Positions 55,101-63,469 of a DNA stretch of 64,000 nucleotides are shown here, piece after piece; positions within the stretch are counted from its first letter, which is position 1, and the number at the start of each line of letters is the position of its first letter. The translations under genes and the position numbers were made by a program. The stretch covers positions 30,099,876 through 30,163,875 of the forward strand of contig JBCFYV010011135.1 in NCBI GenBank assembly GCA_039000515.1. Reading direction: 5' to 3'. The DNA is from Timema cristinae (Eukaryota > Arthropoda > Insecta > Phasmatodea > Timematidae). A model generated the notes under the pieces. That model had not been told where the DNA came from. It did not search any database and saw only the letters and a list, made by a program, of their open reading frames with translations.

Positions 55101-56888
55101 TTGTAGCCGAAGATTTCCGCACGTCCATCATAGACTCTGCCTTGAAATATGAGTGAAGAGTGAAAAATGACCAAGGGCATGGGACAAATCCTGGATAGCT
55201 CAGTGGTAAGATAATTGGCGTACTAAGTCAAAGGTCCCAGGTTCAATTCCCGTATCAAGGTGTCATTTTTCAATTTTCAGAATATGATATCTAGATGGAG
55301 TAATCCTCACTAAAATACATAATAATAGCTTTGGCTATTTGATTCCACCTTTGTTTTGTATTAAAATTGTTTTAAAATAAACATTAGAAAATTATTACAA
55401 CTAAAATTTTCACTTCATATGATTTAGAAATGATAATTTAAGCTTTGCAAGCGCTTTTCGAATACCAACAAACTCCTGACCCAATGTTGTGAGAATTCAT
55501 GGTACATTCCTTATCACATGCTAATGTCAAATCACCAATGGTCAGTCGGCAGTTTATCTCGGCAGTGTTAAGTGATGGTTGTAAATGTTGAGTGCTTCTC
55601 GTTTAATTATGGTGTTTGCTGAGCCTGGCCTGAGTTTCATCAAATATAGGACAAGAAATTTAAAAGTATTTAAAAAAAATACAAATGTCATAGTGAACTA
55701 CTTTGCTATGATAATGACTATACACGATTGCACCCTTTTAAAATATTTCACTTGTGTTCCACAAATCATGTAGGTCTTTCGCGTAGTGATATGGGAATGT
55801 TTGTTTACTACCGGTCTCAGGTTAGAATGAACCAATAATAGCGGTCAACATTAATAAAAGGTTGGGTTAGCTAATTTACAGTTGTATGAATTTACACCTC
55901 CTGCCAAAAGTGGCAGTGTCAAAACACATGGAAATATATTAAGTAATGGGGATGGTGCGCAAAAATTGGTACATATTTAAGAAACTTTTTTTAAATAAAA
56001 AAATAGTAATTATTTGAAAACTTTATTTTTATTTTTGAAACAGTTAAACAACTCATCAAAATCACAGAGAAACATAAATATTGACAAACATGTGTTTTTA
56101 CAGTGCGCTTCCTTGTGAATTTAACTGTTATCTTTTACATAATTACATCATTTTATTTACCACCATTAGGCCTATTTTGGTTATTTTATTACTGCTGTTC
56201 AAAATTTTAATATTTTTATGCATGCAAGCTTAGGTTATGTTGTTGGTATGTGGGCTATACTGTAGTAATAAAGTAGGTTATAATATGCAATAGTTTATTT
56301 TTTCTTATAAATGTAAACTATTCCAAACTAACAAAATTAACTTTTTAAGCATAAAAAACATATAACATGTGAGTTTTGATTTGTTTATTTACTATAACAA
56401 ATAATTTTGAATATAATGATTTTAGTATAAATTCTGTATCATTTCAAGTATAAAATGGTGGTGTTAGATTATTAATTAATTTATATAAAAATTGGTTTTT
56501 GAGCACCATTCCCCAAAGCAACGTTTTAAATTGTCAAATGTGTTTCTTCGCACAGAGACATGTGTTTTACTTTTGACAGTTGTTTACAAGTGCCTTACAC
56601 TGAAGGTGTTAAGACATACATCCAATATGTGATTAATTAGACTGTGTTTTTTTTCAATGACAATATAAACAAACTAGACTTGCTCAAAATACTTTTCTGA
56701 AAAGCAGATCAAATATATAAAATTTATTTCTCTAAAAAACCAACCTTGTAAGGTTTCTTCAATAGCCGGACAAGTTTCTCAGGATATTCTTGTAATAAAT
56801 CAATGACAGTAAATATTTTATTATCATTTAAAGATTTAAGAGATCTTTCATCTAATAAATGACACATCTGAGTGCACAAACGTGCCAT
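43197..56888 (-). CDS. RAD51D: DNA repair protein RAD51 homolog 4
   Basis: Five exons: 56888-56745 (ATG in an ACCATGG context), 54357-54239, 48876-48666, 47301-47112 and 43504-43197 (TAG). Lengths 144+119+211+190+308 give 324 codons, 323 residues (human 328), with all phases matching. RAD51D is a RAD51-paralogue ATPase; in vertebrates it joins RAD51B, RAD51C and XRCC2 in the BCDX2 complex for homologous recombination. Seen: N-terminal helical domain (1-48), linker [14 protein letters not shown] and [17 protein letters not shown], Walker A GPSGDGKT (107-114), NVAHYL and YIDT, Walker B LVIID (201-205), DGLGLMNHL and [14 protein letters not shown] near the C-terminus. No frameshift or missing catalytic Lys/Thr. 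Intron 2 (5.4 kb) and intron 4 (3.6 kb) are packed with repeats; a SINE sits directly upstream of the Walker A exon's acceptor. Confidence 0.96.
43636..43802. mobile_element. Short TIR element (MITE)
   Basis: Left end 'TTCACGTGGTGATATCAACC' and right end, reverse-complemented, 'TTCACGTGGTGATTTCAACA', continuing through GAATATCTGTC. About 37-bp inverted repeats around a short core. A SINE A copy inserted at its right end. Confidence 0.75.
43799..44079 (-). repeat. SINE family A, full length, nested in a MITE end
   Basis: Minus strand has the head 'GGTGACCTGGTGGTCTAGGG', B box 'CCGGGGTTCAATCCTCGGTC' and the TAA tail. Target duplication GTGAAGAAAAT at 43788-43798 and 44080-44090, within the end of the 43.6 kb MITE. 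Confidence 0.92.
44188..44257 (-). repeat. SINE family E head fragment
   Basis: Minus strand 'CCCGCTTTGGTGGCCGCATG' then 'GTCTAAGGCTCTACTCTCAT', the tRNA-like head only. Confidence 0.65.
44330..45885. repeat. ~265-bp satellite with higher-order organisation
   Basis: Six monomers, recognisable by 'GCACTTCAATATTACAAGAT'-like starts at about 44376, 44629, 44899, 45161, 45431 and 45694 (spacing 253-270), each followed by 'AAAATAACTCTAAAAATATC', 'TTTTTCATATAAAAATT' and a 'GATCGRATAAAAAA' segment. Monomers 3 and 6 are almost identical, as are 2 and 4, and parts of 2 and 5, so alternate types repeat as a higher-order unit. Lies in RAD51D intron 4. Confidence 0.9.
45885..46235. repeat. Foldback (palindromic) element
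   Basis: Left arm 'AAGAACACAGTTCATAATTT', 'GCTGGCACTGGACAAAAAGG', 'CTCTTGAAGAAACTCGATCA'; the right arm carries the inverse ('TCTTCAAGAAGTAGCCATTA', 'GGTGGCAGCAGTGTGAAGTG', 'GAACGGTGTTC'). Directly follows the satellite. Confidence 0.8.
46662..47073 (-). repeat. ~400-bp dispersed repeat, copy 2
   Basis: Reverse of the repeat at 28.43 and 59.2 kb. It starts 'TGGTGTCTACTAAACTTGAC' and ends 'CCCAGATGGTGGACACCCTA', giving short GGTGTCYAC inverted ends. It lies about 35 bp downstream of RAD51D exon 4. Confidence 0.75.
47393..47835. repeat. ~90-bp tandem repeat, 5 copies
   Basis: Units begin 'AGTGCTGCCATCTGTTAGAC' near 47396, 47484, 47572, 47665 and 47753, each ending 'CTCTGTCGTATTTAAATAG' or similar. 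Two unit types alternate (ATATGTACTTT / AATGCACTTT). Starts about 90 bp upstream of the RAD51D exon 4 acceptor. Confidence 0.9.
47990..48180 (+). repeat. SINE family B fragment
   Basis: B box 'GAGTTCGATTCCCAGCATGA' and body 'ATTGGTGAAATTAGAGATTT', 'GGGGACTGGGTGTTGTATC'. The 3' tail is missing. Confidence 0.65.
48395..48612 (+). repeat. SINE family E
   Basis: Head 'CGGTGATCGCTTGTTCTAAG', B box 'AAGGTTCGAATCCCGATCAG', body 'CCTCCCTCTACACGAATGCG', decayed tail 'GTATAACCTCAATGTATAGT'. RAD51D intron 3 side. Confidence 0.75.
48894..49188 (-). repeat. SINE family A inserted at the RAD51D Walker A exon acceptor
   Basis: Full-length A element (minus strand head 'CCGGTGACCTGGTTGTTTAG', tail 'GTATAACACAAACGGGTAGT', TAA units). 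Target duplication GAGAATGTAGA at 48883-48893 and 49189-49199. In transcript sense the SINE ends just before 'TCTACATTCTCTTCTAG' and exon 48876. Confidence 0.92.
49495..49925 (-). repeat. tRNA-derived SINE (family G) with 18-bp minisatellite tail
   Basis: Minus strand starts with a well-formed tRNA-like head: 'GGCCCCGTGGTGTAGTGGTC' (A box) and 'CCGGTTCGATTCCCAGCTGG' (B box). About 120 bp further on, from ~49765 down to ~49556, it becomes about eleven copies of an 18-bp unit (plus strand GAGTATGAGGGCGATAGC). The minisatellite is open in several frames on both strands, so ORFs here are not genes. Confidence 0.8.
50455..50680 (+). repeat. SINE family E
   Basis: Head 'GGCTGAATTGTCGCTCTC', B box 'CGAGGTTTGTATCCCGGTCT', body 'TTTTCACTCTCCTTCCACAC' and tail remnant 'ATAGGTAGTAAAAGG'. 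Confidence 0.75.
50700..50950. repeat. ~41-bp tandem repeat
   Basis: Six to seven copies of 'GTAATGATTCTGCTTACCAA' plus 'TGGGCCCCATAGTTTAGG', the last three nearly identical. In RAD51D intron 2. Confidence 0.9.
51391..51640 (-). repeat. SINE family C, full length, with target duplication
   Basis: Minus strand: 'CCCGCCTCGGTGGCGTAGTT', B box 'CGAGGTTCGAATCTCGGTCG', body, tail 'GTATAACCCGAACGGGTAGT'. Flanked by ATTTCTAGTATTAATAT (51374-51390) and ATTTCTAGTATTGATAT (51641-51657), one difference in 17. Confidence 0.95.
51960..52345. repeat. Foldback (palindromic) element
   Basis: Arms of about 150 bp: left 'GGATAGAAACTTATAAAAGG', 'CACAGTTCACACTTTACACT', 'CCAACCTAGGTTTCATTCT'; right 'AGAATGAAACCTAGGTCGAG', 'AGTCTAAAGTGTGAACTGTG', 'TTTATTTGTTTCTATCC'. 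Same family as 10.4 and 45.9 kb. Confidence 0.85.
52650..52935 (-). repeat. tRNA-derived SINE, family D
   Basis: Minus strand head 'CGGCCTCTGTAATCTTGGGT', B box 'GGGTTCAAACCCAGCCGGG', then 'GCGATAAAAATCCCTAATAA'. The far end, 'GTCAGCAAACAAGAATTTCT', is also shared with 62500-62620, a second partial copy. Confidence 0.65.
53678..53905 (+). repeat. SINE family E
   Basis: Head 'CGGTGGCCGCATGGTCTAAG', B box 'GTGATTCGATTCCTGTCGGG', body 'CCTAAATGGTTTCTTCCCAA', tail 'GTATAACTCGAATGGTAGTA'. Confidence 0.8.
53930..54165 (-). repeat. SINE family E
   Basis: Minus strand head 'CCGCTTCGGTGGTCGCATCG', B box 'CGAGGTTTGAATCCTGGTCG', body 'CGTTCTCCCTCCACACAAAT'. About 75 bp from the RAD51D exon 2 donor. 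Confidence 0.75.
54385..54545 (+). repeat. tRNA-like SINE head
   Basis: 'GTGAGTCTAATGATCGGACC' (A-box region) and 'CCAGGTTCGATCCCCTGCGC' (B box), followed by 'GGGGTGTGGAACAAGACCCG'. It lies just upstream of the RAD51D exon 2 acceptor, unlike the other families. Confidence 0.5.
54945..55290. repeat. Large inverted repeat with tRNA-like arms
   Basis: Left arm 'CATATTCTGAAAATTGAAAA' through 'CCAGGATTCGTCCCGTGCCC'; right arm is its inverse ('GGGCATGGGACAAATCCTGG' to 'TTTTCAATTTTCAGAATATG'). Each arm, about 120 bp, contains a tRNA-like unit; the right one reads 'TGGATAGCTCAGTGGTAAGA' and 'CCAGGTTCAATTCCCGTATC'. Confidence 0.85.
55445..55850. repeat. ~390-bp dispersed repeat, copy 2
   Basis: Collinear with 8005-8395; ends 'AGAATGAACCAATAATAGCG'. 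In RAD51D intron 1. Confidence 0.75.
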
Positions 56889-57399
56889 GGTTTTGATTAT
56901 TTTCACTTTAAAAACTCATTTTATATTAAACACTCGGCTGTATAGTAAATAGACCGTGAACTTCAGTTAGCTTTAAAATTAAACCTCTGAAAGTAATACC
57001 ATGGATTCTTAGCTATAAGAAATTAAAATAAAATATTATTAAAGAACAAATTAAAATGCACTGTAGAAATATCACTATTTAAGTTCCCTCCTCTTTAAAG
57101 TAAACTATGCCAACGTCCTAAATTGTGGTCAGACGAAATCCTATGTTTAAACCCTTACGTTTTGTTATTTTCCTATTATTTAATGATAAATATATTAATC
57201 CAAATTTAATTGAATAGTTATGTATGCAAAGTTTTAATATTTAACAGTTTATTATAAAGCATTTTGATATATTTGTGTTGGCTACATCTAAACAAATAAC
57301 TAAGCAACCGCTCCTAGTGGTCATGTTCACAACCAATTAATCTAAGAATTTTAACAAATGAAGGTCGAAATGAAAACGATTCAAGTCAATGGAAAATAG

Positions 57400-57660
57400 A
57401 GAATCGAAAAGCGAAAGAGACGCCATCTTGGAAATGCAAGTAAAATTTGTGTCTGATATAGCTAAAATTATTGCCTAATATGACGTCTATCTGTATTGCA
57501 TTCACTGTGACGTTAGGTACCTAATTGACCAGTATAAATTTTGGATACGTAAAATGCTATTTTTGTGAGTGGATGGCGATTTAGTTCACCAGTATTTTGT
57601 GATAACATAATGGTGAGTTTTGGGCTTGGTCGAAAATACCAATATGGCGGTCTGACTGGG
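57400..57660 (+). promoter_or_regulatory. Possible divergent promoter with start-codon-only first exon
   Basis: About 0.5-0.7 kb upstream of RAD51D. On the plus strand an ATG at 57610-57612 is followed at once by a consensus donor GTGAGT. GACGCCATCTTGG (57420) and AATATGGCGGTC (57642) resemble YY1 sites in opposite orientation on either side. Housekeeping and ribosomal-protein genes often break their CDS right after ATG and carry such sites near the TSS. No downstream exon was found before 64 kb, so this is a hypothesis. Confidence 0.3.
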
Positions 57661-58769
57661 TGGGGGTATTTCCTTTGTCTCAAATTTTAATTAGTCATTT
57701 TGTTAAATATACTTCTTAAAAGTGTTTTGAAATTAAATTTCACTGTTAAATATTAATTTTTGAATTATTCACTAAATGAAATAATCAAATTTTAAACATC
57801 TTATTTTTATTAATTTTTTTTTGTATAATAATATGATTAGCTTTATTAGGCACTTTTTTTAAATATTAATTTGAGGTTAAGTTTAAATATTACATTAAAT
57901 GTAACAATTTGAAATAGGTATTTTATTGATTTAAAAAAATTCAATCAATTTAAATAAGAGTACTTTTTTGAATTTAGGCAACACTGCTGTCTTGTTTTGA
58001 CATTTATTAAATTAATTTTAGTTTGTAAATATTTTTGTATATTTATATTAGGTGACTCTGTAATTCAATATTAAAAAGGGAGGTCAACTGGTGTTGAATT
58101 TATGCATTTTTTTTTCCAAACAAATCAAACCACTTCTCTCTTAAAAAAACATGTTTTGTTTACTTTATTAACCCATGCCATGATAGGATAAATTGTTGCA
58201 TCAATGTATGTTACTAATGATTGTTTTTTTATCATCTTTATTTTAATAACTAACAAATAAATATGTGATTTAAATTGTGAGAAAGTTTAGTCTTTTTTTT
58301 ATTACTAATTACTTGATATATCATCATAAGGTTGTCTTTATTGTCTTATTTTGAGTTTGTAAATTCAAGATTACCTAATAGCCTACTCTTTACATTGACT
58401 AGACTATGGCTCCTTCATCTTTAATTTCACAACTTTTAGTTAATTTTCTCTCTTGGGTTTTGATTTCGGTTAGGCATCTTTAACAGACCATGTAATATAC
58501 TTTTTATTATGTCAGTGGATGTCACAATTAACTTTAAAATTTAAACCTTTATTACCATAATTTTTGAGAGACATTTTCCTTATAAGTAATTAAAGATTAG
58601 AATATTTAGGAAATTTTAACTTTCAGAATAAATTAAGTGAAAATTAATATATAATCGAAGATAATTATATAAGTTGTCTAGTTTGTTTACAATATAGGTA
58701 CGGTATAGAATAGTTAATTATTGAGATGTTTTATTTATTGAACACAAATTACTTAGTTATTTTCAATTT

Positions 58770-58925
58770 TTTTAGCATCATGTCTTACTACCTGTTCGGG
58801 TTATATGCTGATGATTTTAAGAATCAGGAAGGTTATTTAATAGAAAATCTACCCGCATTTGTGAATAGGGAGGATGGAAAACTATTTTGGAAACACCTCC
58901 CTCAGTACCTAATTATACTTGATCA
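58770..58925 (-). repeat. SINE 3' half
   Basis: Minus-strand tail 'ATATAACCCGAACAGGTAGT' then 'AAGACATGATGC' and body fragment 'AGTTTTCCATCCTCCCTATT'; head missing. Confidence 0.65.
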
Positions 58926-59192
58926 ATTCTACATAATAATTAGGCTAACGATGTCACGATAATTGTTTTTATTGATTCCTTTTCCTCTACGCTTCAAATC
59001 TCATAATTTTTCCATACATTTAACCAGACTCACATTTAAAATATTTTATTAATTTTACTTATGTATCTCATTAATATATTTAAAAAGAAAAAAAGGATTT
59101 AATGATGGTAAAAATATTTATAAAATGGCCAGATTATGTTTTAATTTGTAGAATCACTAGCACACAGAGTTCATATTGAGTAATAATTTCAG

Positions 59193-59880
59193 GATGTCTA
59201 CCATCCAGGGAAAATGGGAATTATTAATATTATTATTATTATCACCGCGTCTTACTACCCGTTCGGGTTATACGCACTTACGCTAATGTGTAAATGGTAG
59301 GGTGATTGCGATATGAAATGGAGGACCTACAGTTTAACGTGGAATCCGAACCACGGTGAAGGCCTGGCATTCCCCACATTCACAAGTTGTGATTAATACA
59401 CATATTGTCAGAGGTGAAGGAAGGGTTTGGTAATCAGATAAATCTGTGCCGGGACCGAGGATTTAACCCCGGACCTCCAACAGAGAGGTCTGACACCTTA
59501 CACCCTAGACGACCAGGTCACCTTAAAAATGGGAATTAGTCAGGAATTTGGTAAATTACAATAAAAATCTGGTAAAATGTGGTTTTACTCAAAATATGAA
59601 ATATGATAATCATTAAATCAGTAAATAATAATGTTATTCAAACTGTAGTGGTTTTTATTGTAGTTGTGTAATATATTTTATAATTCCTAGTAAACAATGT
59701 TGATACAAATTTAAAAAAATATGGTTTTATACAAATTTTAAAACTTATTCTTATTCATAAAAAGGATTAATAGAAAAACTGAGGGGGGAAGTGGGGAATT
59801 AGAAGGATATGACATACTTTTTAGTCAGGAATTTTAGGAAATTATCAGGGGAATTTCATTGGTCAAGTTGATTAGACACC
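59193..59880 (+). repeat. ~400-bp dispersed repeat, copy 3, split by a SINE
   Basis: Starts 'GGATGTCTACCATCCAGGGA', resumes after the SINE with 'GTCAGGAATTTGGTAAATTA' and ends 'TTGGTCAAGTTGATTAGACA'. Same family as 28.43 and 46.66 kb. Confidence 0.75.
59226..59522 (-). repeat. SINE family A, nested
   Basis: Minus strand head 'GGTGACCTGGTCGTCTAGGG', tail 'GTATAACCCGAACGGGTAGT', TAA-type end. Duplicated AAAATGGGAATTA flanks it, showing insertion into the ~400-bp repeat. Confidence 0.9.
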
Positions 59881-59937
59881 ATTAATTTGCAAGTGCGGGG
59901 TTAAAATGGTGAAAAAACTTATTAATATTTTTTTTTA

Positions 59938-60148
59938 GTACTTACCGCTTCTTACTACCCGTTCAGGTTATACTCTTATGTGGTTTTAGAAAGTTGATAT
60001 TTAGAGGACATGTGTGGAGGGAGAGTGGATAATCATTTTGGGAAAACCACCGTCAGTATACTCGACTGAGATTCGAACCTCGATCATTGGCAGTCTAGTC
60101 CACTGCAAGAGTAGCACCTTAGACCATGCGACCACCGAAGCAAGTTAT
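59938..60148 (-). repeat. SINE family E
   Basis: Minus strand head 'GCTTCGGTGGTCGCATGGTC', B box 'CGAGGTTCGAATCTCAGTCG', body 'ATTATCCACTCTCCCTCCAC', tail 'GTATAACCTGAACGGGTAGT'. Confidence 0.8.
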
Positions 60149-60894
60149 TCTCAATCCTTTCAATTCCAGCAAAAATCAAGAGTATCATTCTTAATAAAAA
60201 AAAGTCTTTTTTAAAATATACTCAAAAATTTATATTTAGAGTTTAATTTTAACAAAAGGTCTAAAACATTCATAATGCTAATAATCTTTCTAGTGGCCAA
60301 CTTAAATAGGAACAAACATCTCATTGAAATGCTTGTTGATTATAACACTTTGATGTGTTTTTTACATGGTCAAAAACCCCTCGGTGTACTGATGATGGTT
60401 TTCCCTAAATAATTTAATTTTTCCACTCTTTTTCTCCACGCAAATGTGGGTACACTAAATTCAACTTACTTTATCCCTAGCATATTAGTGTGGTAATTAA
60501 TAGCCTACCAAATGGGCAGTGAAATGCGACACTAAAAAGAAAATATGATTCAATACTTTGGTTACATACAATTCACCAACAAGCTTATTTAAATTTATTT
60601 CTTTTTTTTAATTTCTAATTATTTTAGGCCTTGTGACTAAAAAAATAATGTTTTTCTACCACATATCTTTGAAAAACTGAAAATTAAATAAATCAAATGA
60701 TCAGAATTCAATACCTATATACAACAACTGAATGTGTTAATACTATCTTATGTTGTTAAATAGAGTTCATATTCCACAACTTGGGATACAAACATGATCA
60801 TTTGCTACAAGTTTGTCGAGGCTACAGACAGGGAAAAGTCTGGGATTATAATTAAAAAAGTCAGGGAATCTAATTACATAACTAATTTTGATTT

Positions 60895-61605
60895 GCTCTG
60901 GTGGCTGCATCGTCTAATGCGCTCCTCTCCCGATAGATTGGACTGTTGACTTCGGAGAGATTGTGGCTCGATCCCAGCCGGGTGTATTAAGAGTGGTTTT
61001 CCCTAATGCCGGGATCACGATCAACTTAACTTAAGAAAACAGATGTGTGATCACCATTCACTTAACTTAACATAACAACTCGAGCCAAACATCTTCATTC
61101 TCGAGTATGATCTGTGATTTGTACTATTTGTAAATTGATGATCTGTGAATGCTTACTGTTTTCAATCAATATAATAAATATCTCTTATTAAACTTTTTTG
61201 ATTAATTTAGTTCCCGATTTTAGTTTAATTATTTTGTTTCAATGTCTGATCACTAAAACTTACGCTAAAGAGTAAACATTGGTCATAGTACCAACAAATG
61301 AATTACTAAATAGCCCTGTTGACGTCACTCGCATAATGATTTGCTTGCTAAATCACGTGATACCCTTCAAGTAACGTTCACTTGAAGTAAAAGACCTCCA
61401 ATGACATCTCTTACATTAAGTTAATTGCAAGTCAACGTTAAGTTAAGTTGATCGTGATCCCGGCATAAATGATTTACCACTCTCTTTCCTCACAAATGTG
61501 TGAACACTTCCTCTAAATTACACTTTCTTCATCCCTGATCTATTAAAATAATTATTAGTATGTAAGCATTTAACCCAAATGAGCAAAAAAAAAAAAGCGC
61601 TAAAA
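60895..61605 (+). repeat. SINE family E interrupted by a MITE
   Basis: The 5' part 60895-61006 has head 'CTCTGGTGGCTGCATCGTCT' and B box 'GTGGCTCGATCCCAGCCGGG'. After the MITE the body continues 'ATGATTTACCACTCTCTTTC' and the decayed tail 'TTTAACCCAAATGAGCAAAA'. Confidence 0.8.
61007..61465. mobile_element. Non-autonomous PIF/Harbinger-like MITE
   Basis: 459 bp with inverted ends TGCCGGGATCACGATCAACT / (reverse complement) TGCCGGGATCACGATCAACT, perfect for at least 26 bp. TAA precedes (61004-61006) and follows (61466-61468) it. Removing the element plus one TAA restores a continuous SINE body. A 3-bp TAA duplication is typical of PIF/Harbinger. Confidence 0.9.
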
Positions 61606-62873
61606 ACTTATTTTTCACTTAAAAATTTAACCGAGAGGCATAAATTTTATTTAAGTACTGACCTTAACAAAATGGCTGGTCTAGATAGAGTATTCTGTTC
61701 TCATGAAATTACTATACAAGGTTTGTTTTATAATACATCTACACACAACCACGAATAATAACTAAAACATTAAATACTGGAAGGGAACTTATAATGATGT
61801 TGATGTTTAGCAGTTGTTTTCGAAAATATGTTATCAATGTAATAAAAAGGAAAATTGACATTTAGCAAGAAAAACTGTAAAAGCATTGAGTCGAATTGTT
61901 TTTTTTAAATGTCTGGGAAAATAAGATAATTTAATACGGGTAGTAAATATGTTGTACCCACCCTGAATTAGATCATTATTTTAAGTCTTGGGAGTCAACC
62001 AATCTCCACGTGTACAAATATCAAGCAGTTAACGTAGGATGATCTTCGAATCTTCAGTATATGTTCAACTCTTGTCCATTGGGTCGATTTGTGGTAAAAA
62101 ATAAAATGAATGTACACACTGCTTACGATGAAGGCTTACACTCTTATCTTGTCAAGTTCCACTACGACCCTGTAATATAAGCTGAACCTCAGTGGTAATA
62201 CTGCTTAACTCCAATTTTCATAATAAAGGCCTTAAAGAAAATTCAAACACAGTTTTTTTTGGCTGTCAACATTAATACAATTTTTTAATGATAATATCTG
62301 TCAAAAGTGACAGTTGTGAATCACATGGTTTTATGTATGAATACAAGAAAGTGTCTCTAGCAACTTTTCTAACCATTAACGTCGGTAGTCTCGGGATAAA
62401 GGTTTCACCTCACGCCTGATGTTCGTGGGGTAGATATTATCATTACCTATATTTTATTTATTTAAGTTATTTAACGTGCACTTTCTGAACCTACTGATGA
62501 TATCAGCACACAAGAATTTCTTTGAGCAAGAGCAAAACCTATACCAATTTTGCCGATAAAGGTATTTTCACACACCCTTCCAGGTTCTTTAACATCTCAC
62601 AACCGACATAGGACTGACAGATTTAAGTTTCCTGACTTTACGTATGAATATATAAAAGATCTAGAAACTTTTCTGTCAGATGAAGAACCTTCCTATAAAA
62701 ATTGGACTATACCTCTCAAGGTAAACGGAGTGTCCCTCTATCTAAATACAGACTCACAAAAGTTTGTCTTGTTAGGAATCGTCTTGACACCTTAGTTCAG
62801 TCTGTAGCGTGTGTCTCTACAGGTCCTGGTGTGAAATGGTCAGTGTTTTAGGCCCTTAGCTCACGGCCATTTC

Positions 62874-62907
<34 letters not shown>

Positions 62908-63469
62908 TTTGTTTGCCATTGTCTATTTTGTTAATTTAATACAATTCGTAAAACACCTAAATTCACTATGGATGTAATAGACTTGCAAGTGCCCAGTATT
63001 TATAATATTCAAAGATATTTAGTAATATTTTATATATCATTTTACCAAAATCCCCCTTTAGTTTATTAGCCAACATGTTAATATAATCAAGATACTGAGA
63101 GTACTACACTTATAGTTCATTATTGTTTTCCAATCAGGCCTATTTTAATAAATAGCTTTCAGCATCCTCAATGTATCATTCTTTTCTAGGTCTAATTTAA
63201 TCTTTAGATTACTAAATTAGTCAGTTCAAATGTTTAATTATAAGGAGCTGTGGGGTTTTATGTTAATTATAAGTAATCCAAAGTTGTAAACATTATAGGC
63301 CCTATGTTTTAAATTTCAATTCATTAACTTCATTTTTAGACCTTTAACTTGTAAATCTAGTAGTTTTCATTCTTGTAAAGTCTTTGTTGAAATTACAGCG
63401 TCATCTAAATTTATTACTTTTATTTTTCACTTTTAAGCTTTGTGCTTTTTTTTTATTTTATCTGTACCC

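Larger units (their letters stand above)
57700..63450. other. AT-rich region without recognised genes
   Basis: Very low GC. Holds SINE fragments at 58.78, 59.94, 60.38 and 60.9 kb, a SINE A nested in the ~400-bp repeat at 59.2 kb, a MITE at 61.0 kb, a family D fragment at 62.5 kb and an AT dinucleotide run at 62.875-62.915. If a plus-strand gene starts at 57.6 kb, this would be its first intron. Confidence 0.45.

Noticed and set aside
55201..55262. tRNA gene
   Set aside because: A and B boxes are present but the arm is part of an inverted repeat and I could not form an acceptor stem; treated as a tRNA-like repeat.
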